From positions 1-21,450 of the forward strand of contig JAYMGJ010000437.1 in NCBI GenBank assembly GCA_037178675.1: a stretch of 21,450 bases of DNA, in the 5' to 3' direction. Position numbers and translations under genes: made by a program. The stretch is from Scleroderma bovista. Taxonomy: Eukaryota > Basidiomycota > Agaricomycetes > Boletales > Sclerodermataceae. The notes under the pieces are model-generated. The model searched no databases, had not been told where the DNA came from, and saw nothing but the letters and a program-made list of their open reading frames with translations. Shown here one piece after another: positions 9,392-18,683 of the stretch. Every line of letters begins with the position of its first letter. The stretch's first letter is position 1.

Positions 9392-9777
9392 ATGTCAAGG
9401 CCACCGACTGATCTACTTTTTGCTTCCACACCAACCATTACCATGGTTGAGAACATGGTTCTCGTCGACATTGAAGGCCTTGTCTCTGATTGGGACACGT
9501 ACACGTTCTCTCTCGACATCCCTTCGCAAGGAAAAAAAGTAAGCATCATTCAACTTGTAATCGAGTTTACTAGTCTCATCAAATATATTAGAGGGTCGTT
9601 TTGCATATCAAACACCCAGAACTGCACAAGTATAGTCATCCTCGGGTCAGGGAACCATATGCACAATGCATCCCACTCGAAAACATTGTCCTAGAATACA
9701 GCCAAGACACCAATTTTGCACAAGAAGTCCTCCCAATCAAGCTGGAGTCGTTGCAGGCTTGTGCAGTGTGCACCTAA
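9392..9777 (+). CDS. Small two-exon hypothetical protein (110 aa), apparently intact
   Basis: Exon 1 is 9392-9538 (49 codons, from MSRPPTDLLF), then a 53-bp intron (gtaagc..ttag, 9539-9591), then exon 2, 9592-9777, ending in TAA at 9775-9777. The phase is kept across the intron and no stop interrupts the frame, so this is one of the few unbroken reading frames here. The product has a mixed hydrophobic and acidic exon 1 (MVENMVLVDIEGLVSDWDTY) and a His/Pro-rich exon 2 (HIKHPELHKYSHPR) ending LESLQACAVCT. No signal peptide or membrane helix is seen. It may be the surviving 5' part of a longer gene, since repeat X begins only about 60-100 bp downstream. Function is unknown. Confidence 0.6.
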
Positions 9778-10086
9778 GTGAGGGAAGAGGTCAGAACAAC
9801 CAACAACCAACACCTGAAGAGCGATGATAGATTGATGATAGGGGGGTAATAGCAGTGATGGAGCAACAGGGAAGCAAGGGGACAGTTCCTGCTTCAAGGA
9901 TGTGATGGACAGTGATGGGATGGAGTGGACAGAGATGCTAGACTGCGCTTGAGCCTAGAGAAATGATCAGATACAAGATATATCTGATAAACAACAATAT
10001 AGGAGCTTTAGGCCAGCACTGAGTGACCTACAAGTCCAAAGACAAAGATAGAGCTTATAAACAGTGAGGGAGAGTGAATGTGGTGG

Positions 10087-10142
10087 CTTTATTGAGGGGG
10101 AAGCAGACACTTCCTTGCAGCCTTTGGCTGCTGGTTTATATA
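10087..10142 (-). promoter_or_regulatory. TATA box, hairpin and poly(A) signal of repeat X, copy 3
   Basis: On the minus strand, TATATAAA (10142-10135) is followed by a perfect hairpin GCAGCC-AAA-GGCTGC (10131-10117) and then AATAAAG (10093-10087). Promoter, structured leader and polyadenylation signal in this order match an LTR U3-R junction. The hairpin occupies the same place as in copies 1 and 2 but with another sequence. Confidence 0.55.
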
Positions 10143-10904
10143 CAGGAGGGGCTGTGGCCCTGTAAGCACAAATGACTAAGTGCTTGGTAAGAAATTGGTA
10201 AGTGATTGATAAGCAGTGTAATCAGGCTGAGTCATTGATGGGGAGAGCCTGAACAAGCTGCTGAGCCAAGGGAAAGAGCAAAAACATAGGTAAAAAGGGG
10301 TGCACAACCAAGAATATGGAAAAATGATTGCATGGGGCCCAAAAGAGAGGGGGGGAAAGCATGGGATGAGTAGATCGAAGCTAAATGAGCATATGTGATG
10401 ACATAATGCATATGAATCATAGGGGCATGAGTCATGAATTGATAAGCAGCATGATAAGCATGATTTGAAGGATGATTGGTAAGTGATTGATAAGGGGAGT
10501 AATGGGGATTAGTAATGCCAAGAGGGGATGAATAATGTGCAGCAGAGTGAGTCAGAGTGAGCCAGAGTGAATCTGTGTGACTCGGACAGAAGGGAAGCAC
10601 AACCTGTGATTGATTGAACTTTAGATCTGGAGATGAGCTTCTGAAGCAGTGCCACTGATGGGAGTGGCTGGGGGATAATAAAAGAATTGATCCAACCAGA
10701 AGAGCAGTGTCAGGGGGCCTGGAATGACAAGTAGAGTCACAGCTGGTCACAGCTGGTCACAGAGTGTCACAAATCCCTTGGATTGAGCTTCTGTAGAGCA
10801 AAAACACGAAATTTGGTGCTCCCAAAGTGCAGTCTTCCCTTGAGCAGTAAGGGGAAGGTTCTGTACTCTATTAGGGCTCCTAAGAATGGTTCTAGAGCAC
10901 TGTT

Positions 10905-11429
10905 TCATTCGTGTTTGTTGCGGGATAGCAGGGAAGTGAAATGTGAATAGCGGATTCGACGTGTCCAGGGAAGCAAGATGGATGATAGAGGGAGATGGAT
11001 GTGACAGGACTCTGGGATGAAAGGACAATATGCAGAGGACTCAGGAGACACAGAGATGACCAGGTATGAATTTTCAAGTCTAACGATAGACTTGAGACAA
11101 CCAAAGTACATGTGCGATGCAGGACTGACAAGGAGAACACGCTGACCAAGAACGAGAGGGACTGAGGGAGCAAGCTGGGAAGATATGTACCAGACAGTAC
11201 ACAGGAGCTAAGGGAGAGGCTCTCCCAAGAGCAGGACATAGTTGAGGTCTGCTGCAATAGTGGAGAAATGTTCTAGAGAAAATGCGGACTCCATAGTGAG
11301 TGACGAAGTGGGTGTCTGGATTGCGGGTGGAATATCTCCATGGGAAACAAACAGATTTACATTGAAACTTGACAGGCAGATAGACCACGGTCTAGGCTCC
11401 ATGATGGTATAGTCACATGATTGATAGCT
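10905..11429 (-). pseudogene. U3-encoded ORF of repeat X, copy 3 (one in-frame TAG)
   Basis: The frame opens after TGA at 11432-11430, exactly where the copy 2 frame opens, and continues 525 nt to a stop at 10905-10907. It is interrupted only by TAG at 11208-11210. No frameshift separates it from the 528-nt copy 2 frame. Conserved blocks are WSICLSS, SHGDIPPAIQ, YVLLLG, SSQ.APSVPLVLGQ, LVSPAS, YFG, and HLPLS; substitutions include V/A, D/E, Q/E, K/R and I/V. Function unknown. Confidence 0.5.
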
Positions 11430-11765
11430 TCAAAAATGGCGGAGCTATTCAAAATATCGGAATGCTGGCACTGGGCACCTAAATTTGACATTTGGGTGCT
11501 AAAAATAATTTTTCCTTTTCTCCTTCGTTTCTCTATCATTTCTTCTGCTTCTTTGGTTGTTCTGGTATGGGAGTTGGACTGCAGTAGGTTGCATTCCTCT
11601 CTCATACTGAAATGATCATCAATCCTTGGATTCTTCTGCTTCTTGGCAGTTCTCGTGCGAGGGATGACTGCCAGACGATGGCATTCATCTCTTGCTCCAG
11701 GATAGTCATTCTTGTGTGATAGATGGCTATGACAAGCTTGTATTCATTCTTTGCATAAGGATAGT

Positions 11766-12188
11766 CTTGACTTTGCGTGATATGGATAGCGAGGGCTGTC
11801 TGTATTCCTCAAGTTGGGACAATCTTGCTTACTTGCACTCCGCTTTGAACCTGAACTCAAGGGGCTGGTTCAGTGTCGCATCATATGTGCAGGGTGCAGA
11901 CGGTAGTGGAACATGGCAGGCGATTTCATGGCTGAACCTTCAGTTCGTGTCTTGGATGTTGGCATGGGTGAGTTCTCTGCATCAACTCAGTTCAACTTGA
12001 AAATATATACCGCAATAGTTCATAGCCAATCTTGACATAGATGTTTTGGCGTCGCACTCATACAACCAACGCCACATCACATCATCTAGATTGAAGGTGG
12101 TGTGTAACACCCAATGCCGTGTGAAACATTATTTTGACATAGTATTATCATTGAATGTCCCACATGCGACCATCCAGGAGAGGTTTGA
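11766..12188. other. Unassigned sequence between repeat X and the copia element
   Basis: No convincing gene. A short plus-strand frame beginning MAGDFMAEPSVRVLDVG (from 11913) is followed by GGTGAGTTC, which could be a splice donor, and so might be a first exon. Stops in all frames follow within about 100 bp. Confidence 0.3.
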
Positions 12189-12500
12189 TGCTCGCAACAG
12201 TTTAGAACAGTTCTTGACATTTACATAGTTGTCGCACATGTTTGCTTTCGCATTATCGTTCCCCGAACTTTTTTTGGAATAATTGTAATATTAGCAATGT
12301 ATTGTGCATCATATCAGCCCATTGTGGTCACTTTAGCCATCATAGTTTTGTGTGCCATTGCAGCCACCATTTTTGCAGGGGGCTCTATTCAAGTCCATTG
12401 GATAAGTTCTTCCCTTGACCTCTTTCAACATGTTTTGATAGTCTCCAATTTGTTTGCAGTCATTTCTATGTTTTTGGCAATCAAACTACAAGAGCACTAA
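12189..12500 (+). pseudogene. Hydrophobic ORF, possible exon or fragment of a membrane protein
   Basis: The frame is open from 12189 (after TGA at 12186-12188) to TAA at 12498-12500, 103 codons. It holds two to three strongly hydrophobic helices: TFFGIIVILAMYCASY, IVVTLAIIVLCAIAATIFAGG and HVLIVSNLFAVISMFLAIKL. There is no good start codon upstream of the first helix, so it would be a terminal exon or a relic. I do not recognise the family, and AT-rich non-coding DNA can give hydrophobic frames by chance. Confidence 0.3.
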
Positions 12501-12796
12501 TAATACAAAGGTCTTGCAGTTGGGTCTTGAGATTCTTCCATGTCACTCCAGCTGCTTTCTACTTTGTGGCCATGTTCCTCCTCCGCCCAGCACACCCTGC
12601 AACTGCGATCCATACTAATTCTCCCCAGGACTTCACCATGAAGTGCAATGTTGGCACGAATACACTCCAAGTGAACATTAATTTGCTTAATCTTGTGCAC
12701 GAGCTTTGCAAGGACATCTCTTGTCGGGGGAGTACTTGTCAATATGCCTTTGGATTCATTCGACTCTGAGGAGCGACGTGCTAACTGTTGAAGCAA
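12497..12796 (-). pseudogene. Possible coding fragment of unknown function beside the copia LTR
   Basis: A 99-codon minus-strand frame has a coding-like, charged composition (ARRSSESNESKGIL, LAKLVHKIKQINVHLECIRA). It lies directly beyond the outer edge of the copia 3' LTR (12835) and could be part of a host gene into which the element inserted. The opposite strand also has an 80-codon frame, so the assignment is weak. Confidence 0.25.
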
Positions 12797-12834
12797 TACC
12801 TATATACGTAGAGGAACTGCTACTCCAACTCACC

Positions 12835-13060
12835 TGTTGGGTGGAGTGCACAACCAGAGATGGTAGCGGTAGCTGGTCAAGAGCTGTTCTATTATATAAG
12901 TGATGAATGCTGTTTATATACAACAAATAGTGTGACACGTGACATGTGACATGTAACATCTACTCTAAAGAGAACTATTACTAAGTCTACACTAATATGG
13001 GTCACAGTCTTGTGCACACTTTGTCAATGGTTTACGCCGGGTGCACATGCGACTTCAACA
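12835..13060 (-). repeat. Copia 3' LTR (226 bp)
   Basis: On the minus strand the repeat starts TGTTGAAGTCGC and ends CACCCAACA, giving TGTTG..CAACA termini typical of copia LTRs. A TATA box (TATATAAA) lies at about 12912-12919 on minus. Small CATGTGAC-type direct repeats occur at about 12935-12955. No second copy is in the window, so the LTR call rests on termini, TATA box and position directly after the polypurine tract. Confidence 0.7.
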
Positions 13061-13073
13061 CTCACCCTCGCTG
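13061..13073 (-). promoter_or_regulatory. Polypurine tract of the copia element
   Basis: The minus strand reads AGCGAGGGTGAG immediately before the LTR start TGTTGAAG. Position and purine content fit the plus-strand priming site. Confidence 0.5.
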
Positions 13074-13106
13074 TGCTGCACGTAGAGCACTTTAGCGAAT
13101 AAGGCG

Positions 13107-13904
13107 CTAGATGCTGCCAGAGGGAAACTGTAAGCCTAGTTGAGCTCTGAACTTCGCGAATTTCTTGCGGGGTAAGTTCTTGGTGAGCAGATCAGCAGGA
13201 TTCTCAGCACCATCAATAAAGAATAATTCCACATTACCTTTCGCGACTGACTTGCGGATTCCGTGGTAATGGATGTCGATGTGCTTGGAGCAAGGCTCCG
13301 TTATGGGGTTGGATGCCATAAATATGGACCCCTGATTATCACCGCAAATCAGGATAGCTTTCAGCTTATAGCCAAGTTCACCGAGTAAACTCCGAATCCA
13401 GGTGACTTGGTGAGCGCAATTGCTCAAAGCCATGTATTTGGCCTCAGTGGATGAGTACGCAATAGTCTTCTGTGCATAAGAAGTCCAACTGATCAAGCCA
13501 TCTGCAAGCTTTAGGTAGAAACCTGTTTGCGAGAGGCGAGAGGTAGGGTCTGATCCCCAATCTGAGTCCGTGCATGCAATCAGGCCAGCACTGGATCCAC
13601 CGTTGTATACTAGGGAGTACAAAGGTGTCCCAATCAGATAGCGACAGATATACAGCACTTTGTTCAGGTGGTCCTGGGATGGATTCACAGCATGGTGTGA
13701 GAGGTGTGTGACTGCAAAGGCAATGTCAGGCCTAGTGCCTAACATAAGGTACAGAAGGGACCCAATAACCATCTGGAAACGGGAGCGGAGTTCAGCATCA
13801 ACAGGCTCTGTATTTTTGGTGGCATAGTAGCCAGCCGGCAGTGGGGTGCTTGTGGACTTTGCATTGAGCATGCCGCAGCGTTCGATGACCTTTTGTAGAT
13901 ACAC
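13107..13904 (-). pseudogene. Copia reverse transcriptase C-terminus and RNase H
   Basis: This 265-residue frame is open to the natural stop at 13107. It carries the connection region (MLGTRPDIAFAVTHLS) and the RNase H domain with its acidic residues in place: CTDSDWGSD, AYSSTEAKYMAL and ICGDNQGSI. It ends with the usual HIDIHYHGIRK and NPADLLTKNLP motifs. RNase H removes the RNA strand during reverse transcription. It joins the reverse transcriptase frame upstream only after a frameshift and two TGA codons. Confidence 0.85.
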
Positions 13905-13943
13905 ACATTGATCCAGGTGGATAGTGCGACCGTTGTGAGTGAT

Positions 13944-14686
13944 TCACATTCAAAGGAACTCCTTAGGTTCTCCAAGGTCTGCATGAACTGCGCTTTGATG
14001 GCATCAACAACAGCCTTGTTAGGGCTGCAGAATAGTGCGTCGTCAACGTAGATAATACCAATGACGATGTTGGTGCCTTTCTTCTTGTAGAAGAAGATGC
14101 CTGCTTCAGACTTAAGGCACTCAAACCTGAGCTCCTTGAGAGACTCATCGAGTGTGCACCACCAAGCTAGGCCAGCCTGTTTGAGGCCATAGAGGGCATG
14201 CCAGAGGCGGAGCACTTTGCGCTCTTGCCCGGGAACTGCAAACCCTTCAGGTTGTTCCATGTAGATCTCTTCGTCAAGCTTGCCATACAAGTAGGCGCTC
14301 TGAACGTCGAGTCCAGTGATATACCAGTTTTCAAGTGTGGCAAGTGCAAGCATGAGGCGCACTGTTTCAAAGTACACGACTGGTGAGAAGACCTGGTCGA
14401 AATCTAATCCCTCAACCTGGGAGAAGCCTTTTGTTACTAAGTGGGCTTTCTTGCAGCCATCCGACTTCACATCGAAGACCCATTGGTTCTTAATGACCTT
14501 CTGGTCTTGGGGACGGTCAACTAGCTCAAAGACTTTGCACTTTCGCAGCATGTCGAGCTCTTCTTGGCAAGCAAGTTGCCAGAGTTTCTGCTCAGCTTGG
14601 GGTAAGCGAGCAATGTCCTTGTAGCACCAGTTGCAGACGGTCTCATATTGAGGCTCACGGGTTTTGAGGGCTTTGCCCATCAGGTA
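13944..14686 (-). pseudogene. Copia reverse transcriptase
   Basis: Residues from MGKALKTREP to the catalytic region include KNQWVFDVK, KGFSQVEGLDFDQVFSPV, the first catalytic Asp in GLDVQSAYLYGKLDEEIYM, LYGLKQAG, and the YVDD box at 14050-14039. Decay follows near 13975: a one-base change shifts the frame, and the expected FLGMRI motif reads FL-stop-M-stop-I, with TGA at 13952-13950 and 13946-13944. Another TGA (14689-14687) lies just upstream of the first Met. The enzyme cannot be made intact from this copy. Confidence 0.85.
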
Positions 14687-14689
14687 TCA

Positions 14690-15427
14690 GACTAGGTTTG
14701 CTCCCCCTTCCTCGCACATCTTTTGCACATCTTCCTCACTGGGTGTTGCAAAGGTGTCAGGGAAACCACCAGGGATATGGTCTGGTGTGTCTGGTTGTGG
14801 GGGCCTAGGGGCCTCACCCACAGTTTCTCGCCATCGAGAGGCACTTTCGATATCCCGGAGTTGCTCAACAGGATGTCACCGCTCACCATACACGTTACCG
14901 GGGCGCAATGGCGCTCTATGTTCATGTTGGGGGTGGGCAGGGATATTCACTGCAGGAGGTCACAGCACATTCTGGTGGCGTTCAGCTCGGCCAGGGTGCT
15001 GTGGTGCCAGAGGTGGTGGGTTTCTCGCTGGTGAAGGCATTCTCGGTGCCGGTGGAGGCACTGGAGATGGCATACAGGGAGGATTTATTTGATTAGGCTC
15101 TTCCTCAGGAGCCTCAGGTTCCTCGCACTTTGGATCGTCATCCTGCACTTGGGGATGTGGGTAGCCATGGTCATGTTCCACATTGTCATTACTGTCGATA
15201 TCATCAGGGGGATTCCCTGGTCAATCAGTGGTAGGTTTTGGATTTATCCTTCCAAAAGGGTTCTTGAGAGGTTCACACCTGTTTTTAGGGCAGCAAGGGA
15301 AATGACGCTCGTCAAAGACGGCGTGGGCAGCGGTAAATACTGCATTGGTGGAGCGCATAAACAAGAAGTTGCTCTCATTGCCAGGGGCAACACCGACATA
15401 AGTCATTAGCTCCGACTTGGGAGCCAT
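14690..15427 (-). pseudogene. Copia integrase C-terminus and Pro-rich hinge
   Basis: From 15427 down, the frame reads MAPKSELMTYVG, NESNFLFM and the integrase C-terminal region. It then continues into an acidic, Pro-rich linker (NPPPLAPQHPG and similar) typical of the poorly conserved spacer between integrase and reverse transcriptase. TGA codons at 15223-15221 and 14962-14960 interrupt it. The first joins to the catalytic integrase only after a frameshift near 15425. Confidence 0.7.
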
Positions 15428-16182
15428 CTTATTTGCTCTAGCCGAGGTGGGAGGTAGACAAAGGCTCCACAGCCAAATACATGGAGGTGGTCGATGTTAG
15501 GCATCTCCCCCTTAAGCATTTCATGGGGGGTGCACCATTGAAGGCGAGCTACCAGAGTATGGTTGTAAATGTGGGTTGCGTGAGCAAACACAAATTCCCA
15601 CCAGGAGTCAGGGATGCAGGCTTGATGCCACATAGACTCAGCTTTATCCATGAGAGTGCACCCTAAACACTCGGCACGGCCATTCTGCATGGGGGTTCTT
15701 GGAGCACTTTGATATATTTTAATTCCTTTCTCAAGGAGTGCTCGATCAAAGAGATCGGATTTATACTCTCCACTGGCATCAGACATCCATCCAACGACAT
15801 GCATATCATGTTGGACGCGCACCATTTTGAGGAAATCTTTGGCAGCCGTAATCGCTGCAGCTTTGGAGCGAAGAGGCATAGTCCAGGCATGAGAGGTATA
15901 GTCGTCGTAGAAGGTGATAACATATTTAAACTTCCAGTACGACGTAACTGGGAAGGATTTGAGATCAGAGTGCACCAGCTTGAAGGGCTTGGAAGCATGT
16001 CTTTCATTCTCTGGGAAAGCTCGATTGGGCATCTTGCCAAGAGCACATCCAGGGCAAACACAGTCCTCAGTAGGAAAGTGAATCTCCGGGAAACGCTGCA
16101 TATGCTTTTGCATGCATTGGAGTACTTCCTTCGAGGGGTGCCCAAATCTCTGGTGCATAATGTTGTAATTGACTTTGCTCAC
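15428..16182 (-). pseudogene. Copia integrase catalytic core
   Basis: The frame contains the HHCC zinc motif (HQRFGHPS with CVCPGCALGKM), then the DDE core: first Asp in LVHSDLKSFP, second in MSDASGEYKS, and Glu in NGRAECLG. The usual motif is NGRAER..R; both Arg positions read Cys here (TGT, TGC), each explained by a CpG to TpG change. The integrase joins the cDNA copy to host DNA. The reading frame is otherwise open. Confidence 0.85.
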
Positions 16183-16503
16183 AGAGGCGATGTAGTTAGA
16201 TCTAATTATCAGGATAGATCTAATCCCGAAAATGATGTTGCGATCATCTTCTGGGTCTGGCCCAAACCATAGGCGTTCAGTTTTATAGATGAGGCTAATG
16301 CCTCACTTATTGCCAGTGACCTTGTAGTTACGCTGGAGCATTTCGCCCATAGAAATAAGGTGTGCAGTAGCGCCTGGCATATGGAGCACTTGGGTAAGTG
16401 TGATAACTTTCTCATCCCCAGAGTTGTGGTCTAGGCACCGGAGTAATACCGTGCCAATGCCAGCAATTAGTGCTACACCATTAGCTGTTTTGGCATAGTG
16501 CGC

Positions 16504-17239
16504 TCACTTTAGCGTGTTGTAAGAGGTGAAATCACCTATGTCACCGGTGAAGTGGCGTGATGCGCCAGAGTCTAGGAGCCAGAAAGCACCAGATAGTTCG
16601 CTATTGTCGACCATTTTTCCCTTACAGCCAGCGCAGTGTGCATCATTCGAACAGGAACAGATATATGCATTGCTCGAGGGGACACAACATGACATATTGT
16701 AGTTACTACTCACTATATACAGTGACAGCATGAAGCGCACATGTAAAGGGAGCATGTCAGTGTCGGTCAGCACGCATGCAGAAGGTACTTGCCTGAAGAG
16801 GCTGGCCTCTGCACCCATCGCCATCGACATCGCGTTGTAGCAGTTGAGGACCATCGCATTGATCTCATCGAACTCGTCATCAGCGAAGGGCTCGTGAGTG
16901 AAGGGCTCTTCATCCCCAAGGGAGATGGCATCCTCCTCATACATGGTGATGCGCTCCTCAAGACAAGGGCGCTTCAGTGAGGGACCAGCCTCGGGCTGGT
17001 CCAGGTTCACGCTGGCCATTGACACAACTTGGTCGAGGCTGCAGATGGTTTGGCAGGAGGGTTCTACCCCCAGACGGTGTGCCAAGTCAAAGGCCTGAAT
17101 AGTATTATCGAATGCAGGGGGCCATAGTTGGTAGCACCGGGGGTGTGAGCCAGGGCGTGAGGGTTGACGGTGGGCTCTGGTCCATCATAGTGGACATATG
17201 TGGCGAAGGCTGCCTGTTGGGTGTTCTTGCGGCGAGCGC
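16504..17239 (-). pseudogene. Copia gag C-terminal remnant and aspartic protease
   Basis: The segment nearest 17239 (KNTQQAAFATYVHYDGPEP) is gag-like. After a frameshift at about 17085-17110 it continues (AHRLGVEPSC). The protease active site is FWLLDSGASRHFTGD, with DSGA at 16572-16561. A TGA at 16506-16504 follows, and the frame then runs on with TANGV and VLHMPGATAHLISMG toward the integrase, again broken by TGA at 16305-16303. The N-terminal gag and any zinc knuckle are missing, cut off where repeat X begins. Confidence 0.75.
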
Positions 17240-17391
17240 TGTCACGCACCAAACAGGTTTGGTACAGTGAACATGGAAGATAACACCTATATCAAATGAT
17301 CCTTATGCGAAGGATAAGCACGACAGACCCTCATCGTAGCCATCTATCGCACAAGAAGACTATCCTGATGCGAGAGACGAATGCCAATGCA

Positions 17392-17635
17392 GACAGTCAT
17401 CTATTGCACGAGGACCGCCAAGAAGCAGAAGAAACTGAAGGAATAACGTCAATTGTGGTATGAGAAAGGAATGCACACATCTGCAGTCCAACTCCCATAC
17501 CAGAACGATCAAAGACAGTCATCTATCGCACGAGGACCGCCAAGAAGCAGAAGAAACTGAAGGAATAACGTCAATTGTGGTATGAGAAAGGAATGCACAC
17601 ATCTGCAGTCCAACTCCCATACCAGAACGATCAAA
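17392..17635 (+). repeat. 122-bp tandem duplication inside repeat X, copy 2
   Basis: Units 17392-17513 and 17514-17635 both start GACAGTCATCTAT and differ by one base that I can see (TTGC versus TCGC near the start). Copies 1 and 3 have a single unit, so the duplication arose in copy 2 or its direct lineage, and recently given the near identity. Confidence 0.9.
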
Positions 17636-17758
17636 GAAGCCGAAGAATTGATGGAGAAACGAAGGAGAAAGAGAAGAAATGATTTTTAGCGCCCAAATGT
17701 CATTTTTAGGCGCCCAGTGCCGGCATTCCGATATTTTGAATAGCTCCGTCGTTTCTGA

Positions 17759-18286
17759 AGCTATCAGGCATGTGACTATACCATCAGAGAGCCTAGATCA
17801 TGGTCTATCTGCCTGTCAAGTTCCGACGCAAATCTGTTCATTTCCCACGGAGATATTCCCCCCGCAATCCAGATGTTCACCTCATCGCTCACTATGGAGT
17901 CCGTATTTTCTCTGGATCATTTCTCCGCTATTGCTGCAGATCTCCACTATGTCCTGCTCTTAGGACAGCCTCTCCCAGAGTTCCCGTGCACTGCCTGGCA
18001 CATATCTTCCCAGCCTGCTCCCTCAGTCCCTCTCGTTCTCGGTCAGCATGTTCTCCTCATCAGTCCTGCGTCAAGGACGTACTTTGGTCATCTTAGGTCT
18101 ATTGTCAAGCTTGAGAAGTCTTCTCTGGTCGTCTCTGTGTCCCCTGAGCCCCCAGCCTATGGTCCCTTCCTCCCAGATACTTGCCATGTCCATCTTCCTC
18201 TGTCGTTCGTCTCACTTCCCTGGATGCGTCGAATTCAGTACTCTATCTGCTTCCCTACTTTCAGACAACGTCCCCCAGCACCATGA
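17759..18286 (+). CDS. U3-encoded ORF of repeat X, copy 2 (about 175 codons, open)
   Basis: The frame is open from 17759 (after TGA 17756-17758) to a TGA at 18284-18286. The first Met is at 17873, and a more conserved Met begins MESVFSLDHFS; alternatively the ORF is an exon spliced at TCTGAAG just before 17761. Copies 1 and 3 keep the same frame in the same place, broken only by stop codons. Between copies 2 and 3 about half of the base changes are at third codon positions and most replacements are conservative. Blocks: WSICLSS, SHGDIPPAIQ, YVLLLG, APSVPLVLGQ, LISPASRTYFGHLRS, SLVVSVSPEP, HLPLSFVSLPW. A beta-rich, KOW-like fold is only a guess. I know of no family; it may be an accessory protein of the element or a captured host fragment. 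Confidence 0.45.
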   Translation, partial: SYQACDYTIREPRSWSICLSSSDANLFISHGDIPPAIQMFTSSLTMESVFSLDHFSAIAADLHYVLLLGQPLPEFPCTAWHISSQPAPSVPLVLGQHVLLISPASRTYFGHLRSIVKLEKSSLVVSVSPEPPAYGPFLPDTCHVHLPLSFVSLPWMRRIQYSICFPTFRQRPPAP

Positions 18287-18683
18287 CAGTTATTCCCCCC
18301 ATTTTATAGTGCTATTAGGAAGAAGAACCCTCTCTTATTCTTTCCCAGAAGAGAGCTCGTCAAGGGAGCCCATGGTTGCGCTTCAGCGGCGCTAGAACAC
18401 ATGCACTATACCTTAGTGTATGCTGACCCCCCAAAAAGACCTCTGGACCCCTGGTACCCTTCTTGTGGCTGTTTTGTCTTGGATCAATCCCCCTATTAAT
18501 CTCAGATCTTCCCCATTGTTGTCCCATCAAATTCCTGATGGTACACAGCCCCCCCATCAAACTTCTTAGGCTGTGCATCAATGACTCCTTCTGCTGTGCA
18601 GTGACTCATCCCTTGCTTACTGATGCTCTCTTGTCATCAGTATTACTCTATCCCTTTCGCATTTTTGGTATATTACTCAGCTG

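Larger units (their letters stand above)
9840..11765 (-). mobile_element. Repeat X, diverged copy 3
   Basis: The copy aligns with the reverse complement of copy 2 along most of its length, with many substitutions. Shared landmarks are CTAGACTGCGCTTGAG (about 9939), the TATA region (about 10135-10142), the U3 ORF (10905-11429) and the block GGTATGGGAGTTGGACTGCAG (about 11563). A polyadenylation signal, AATAAAG on minus (10093-10087), lies just downstream of the TATA box, as in an LTR R region. Both ends are approximate: similarity to copies 1 and 2 fades below 9840 and stops after GCATAAGGAT near 11763, so the terminal U3 bases are missing or belong to another subfamily. Confidence 0.65.
12835..17239 (-). 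mobile_element. Ty1/copia-type LTR retrotransposon, 5'-truncated and decayed
   Basis: The domain order on the minus strand is gag remnant, protease, integrase, reverse transcriptase, RNase H, which is diagnostic of Ty1/copia. The 3' LTR (12835-13060) and polypurine tract are present. The 5' LTR and the N-terminal part of gag are missing because the element stops abruptly at 17239 against repeat X. In-frame stops at 13944, 13950, 14687, 14960, 15221, 16303 and 16504 (lowest plus coordinate) and frameshifts near 13975, 15425 and 17085-17110 make it non-autonomous. Confidence 0.9.

Noticed and set aside
14664..15409. Plus-strand frames of 100-140 codons
   Set aside because: They are antisense to the copia hinge, integrase C-terminus and reverse transcriptase, whose minus-strand motifs are unambiguous.
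17679..18096. Alternative overlapping frames in X (94 and 98 codons)
   Set aside because: Their substitutions between copies are not concentrated at their own third positions. The pattern fits the frame 17759-18286 instead.
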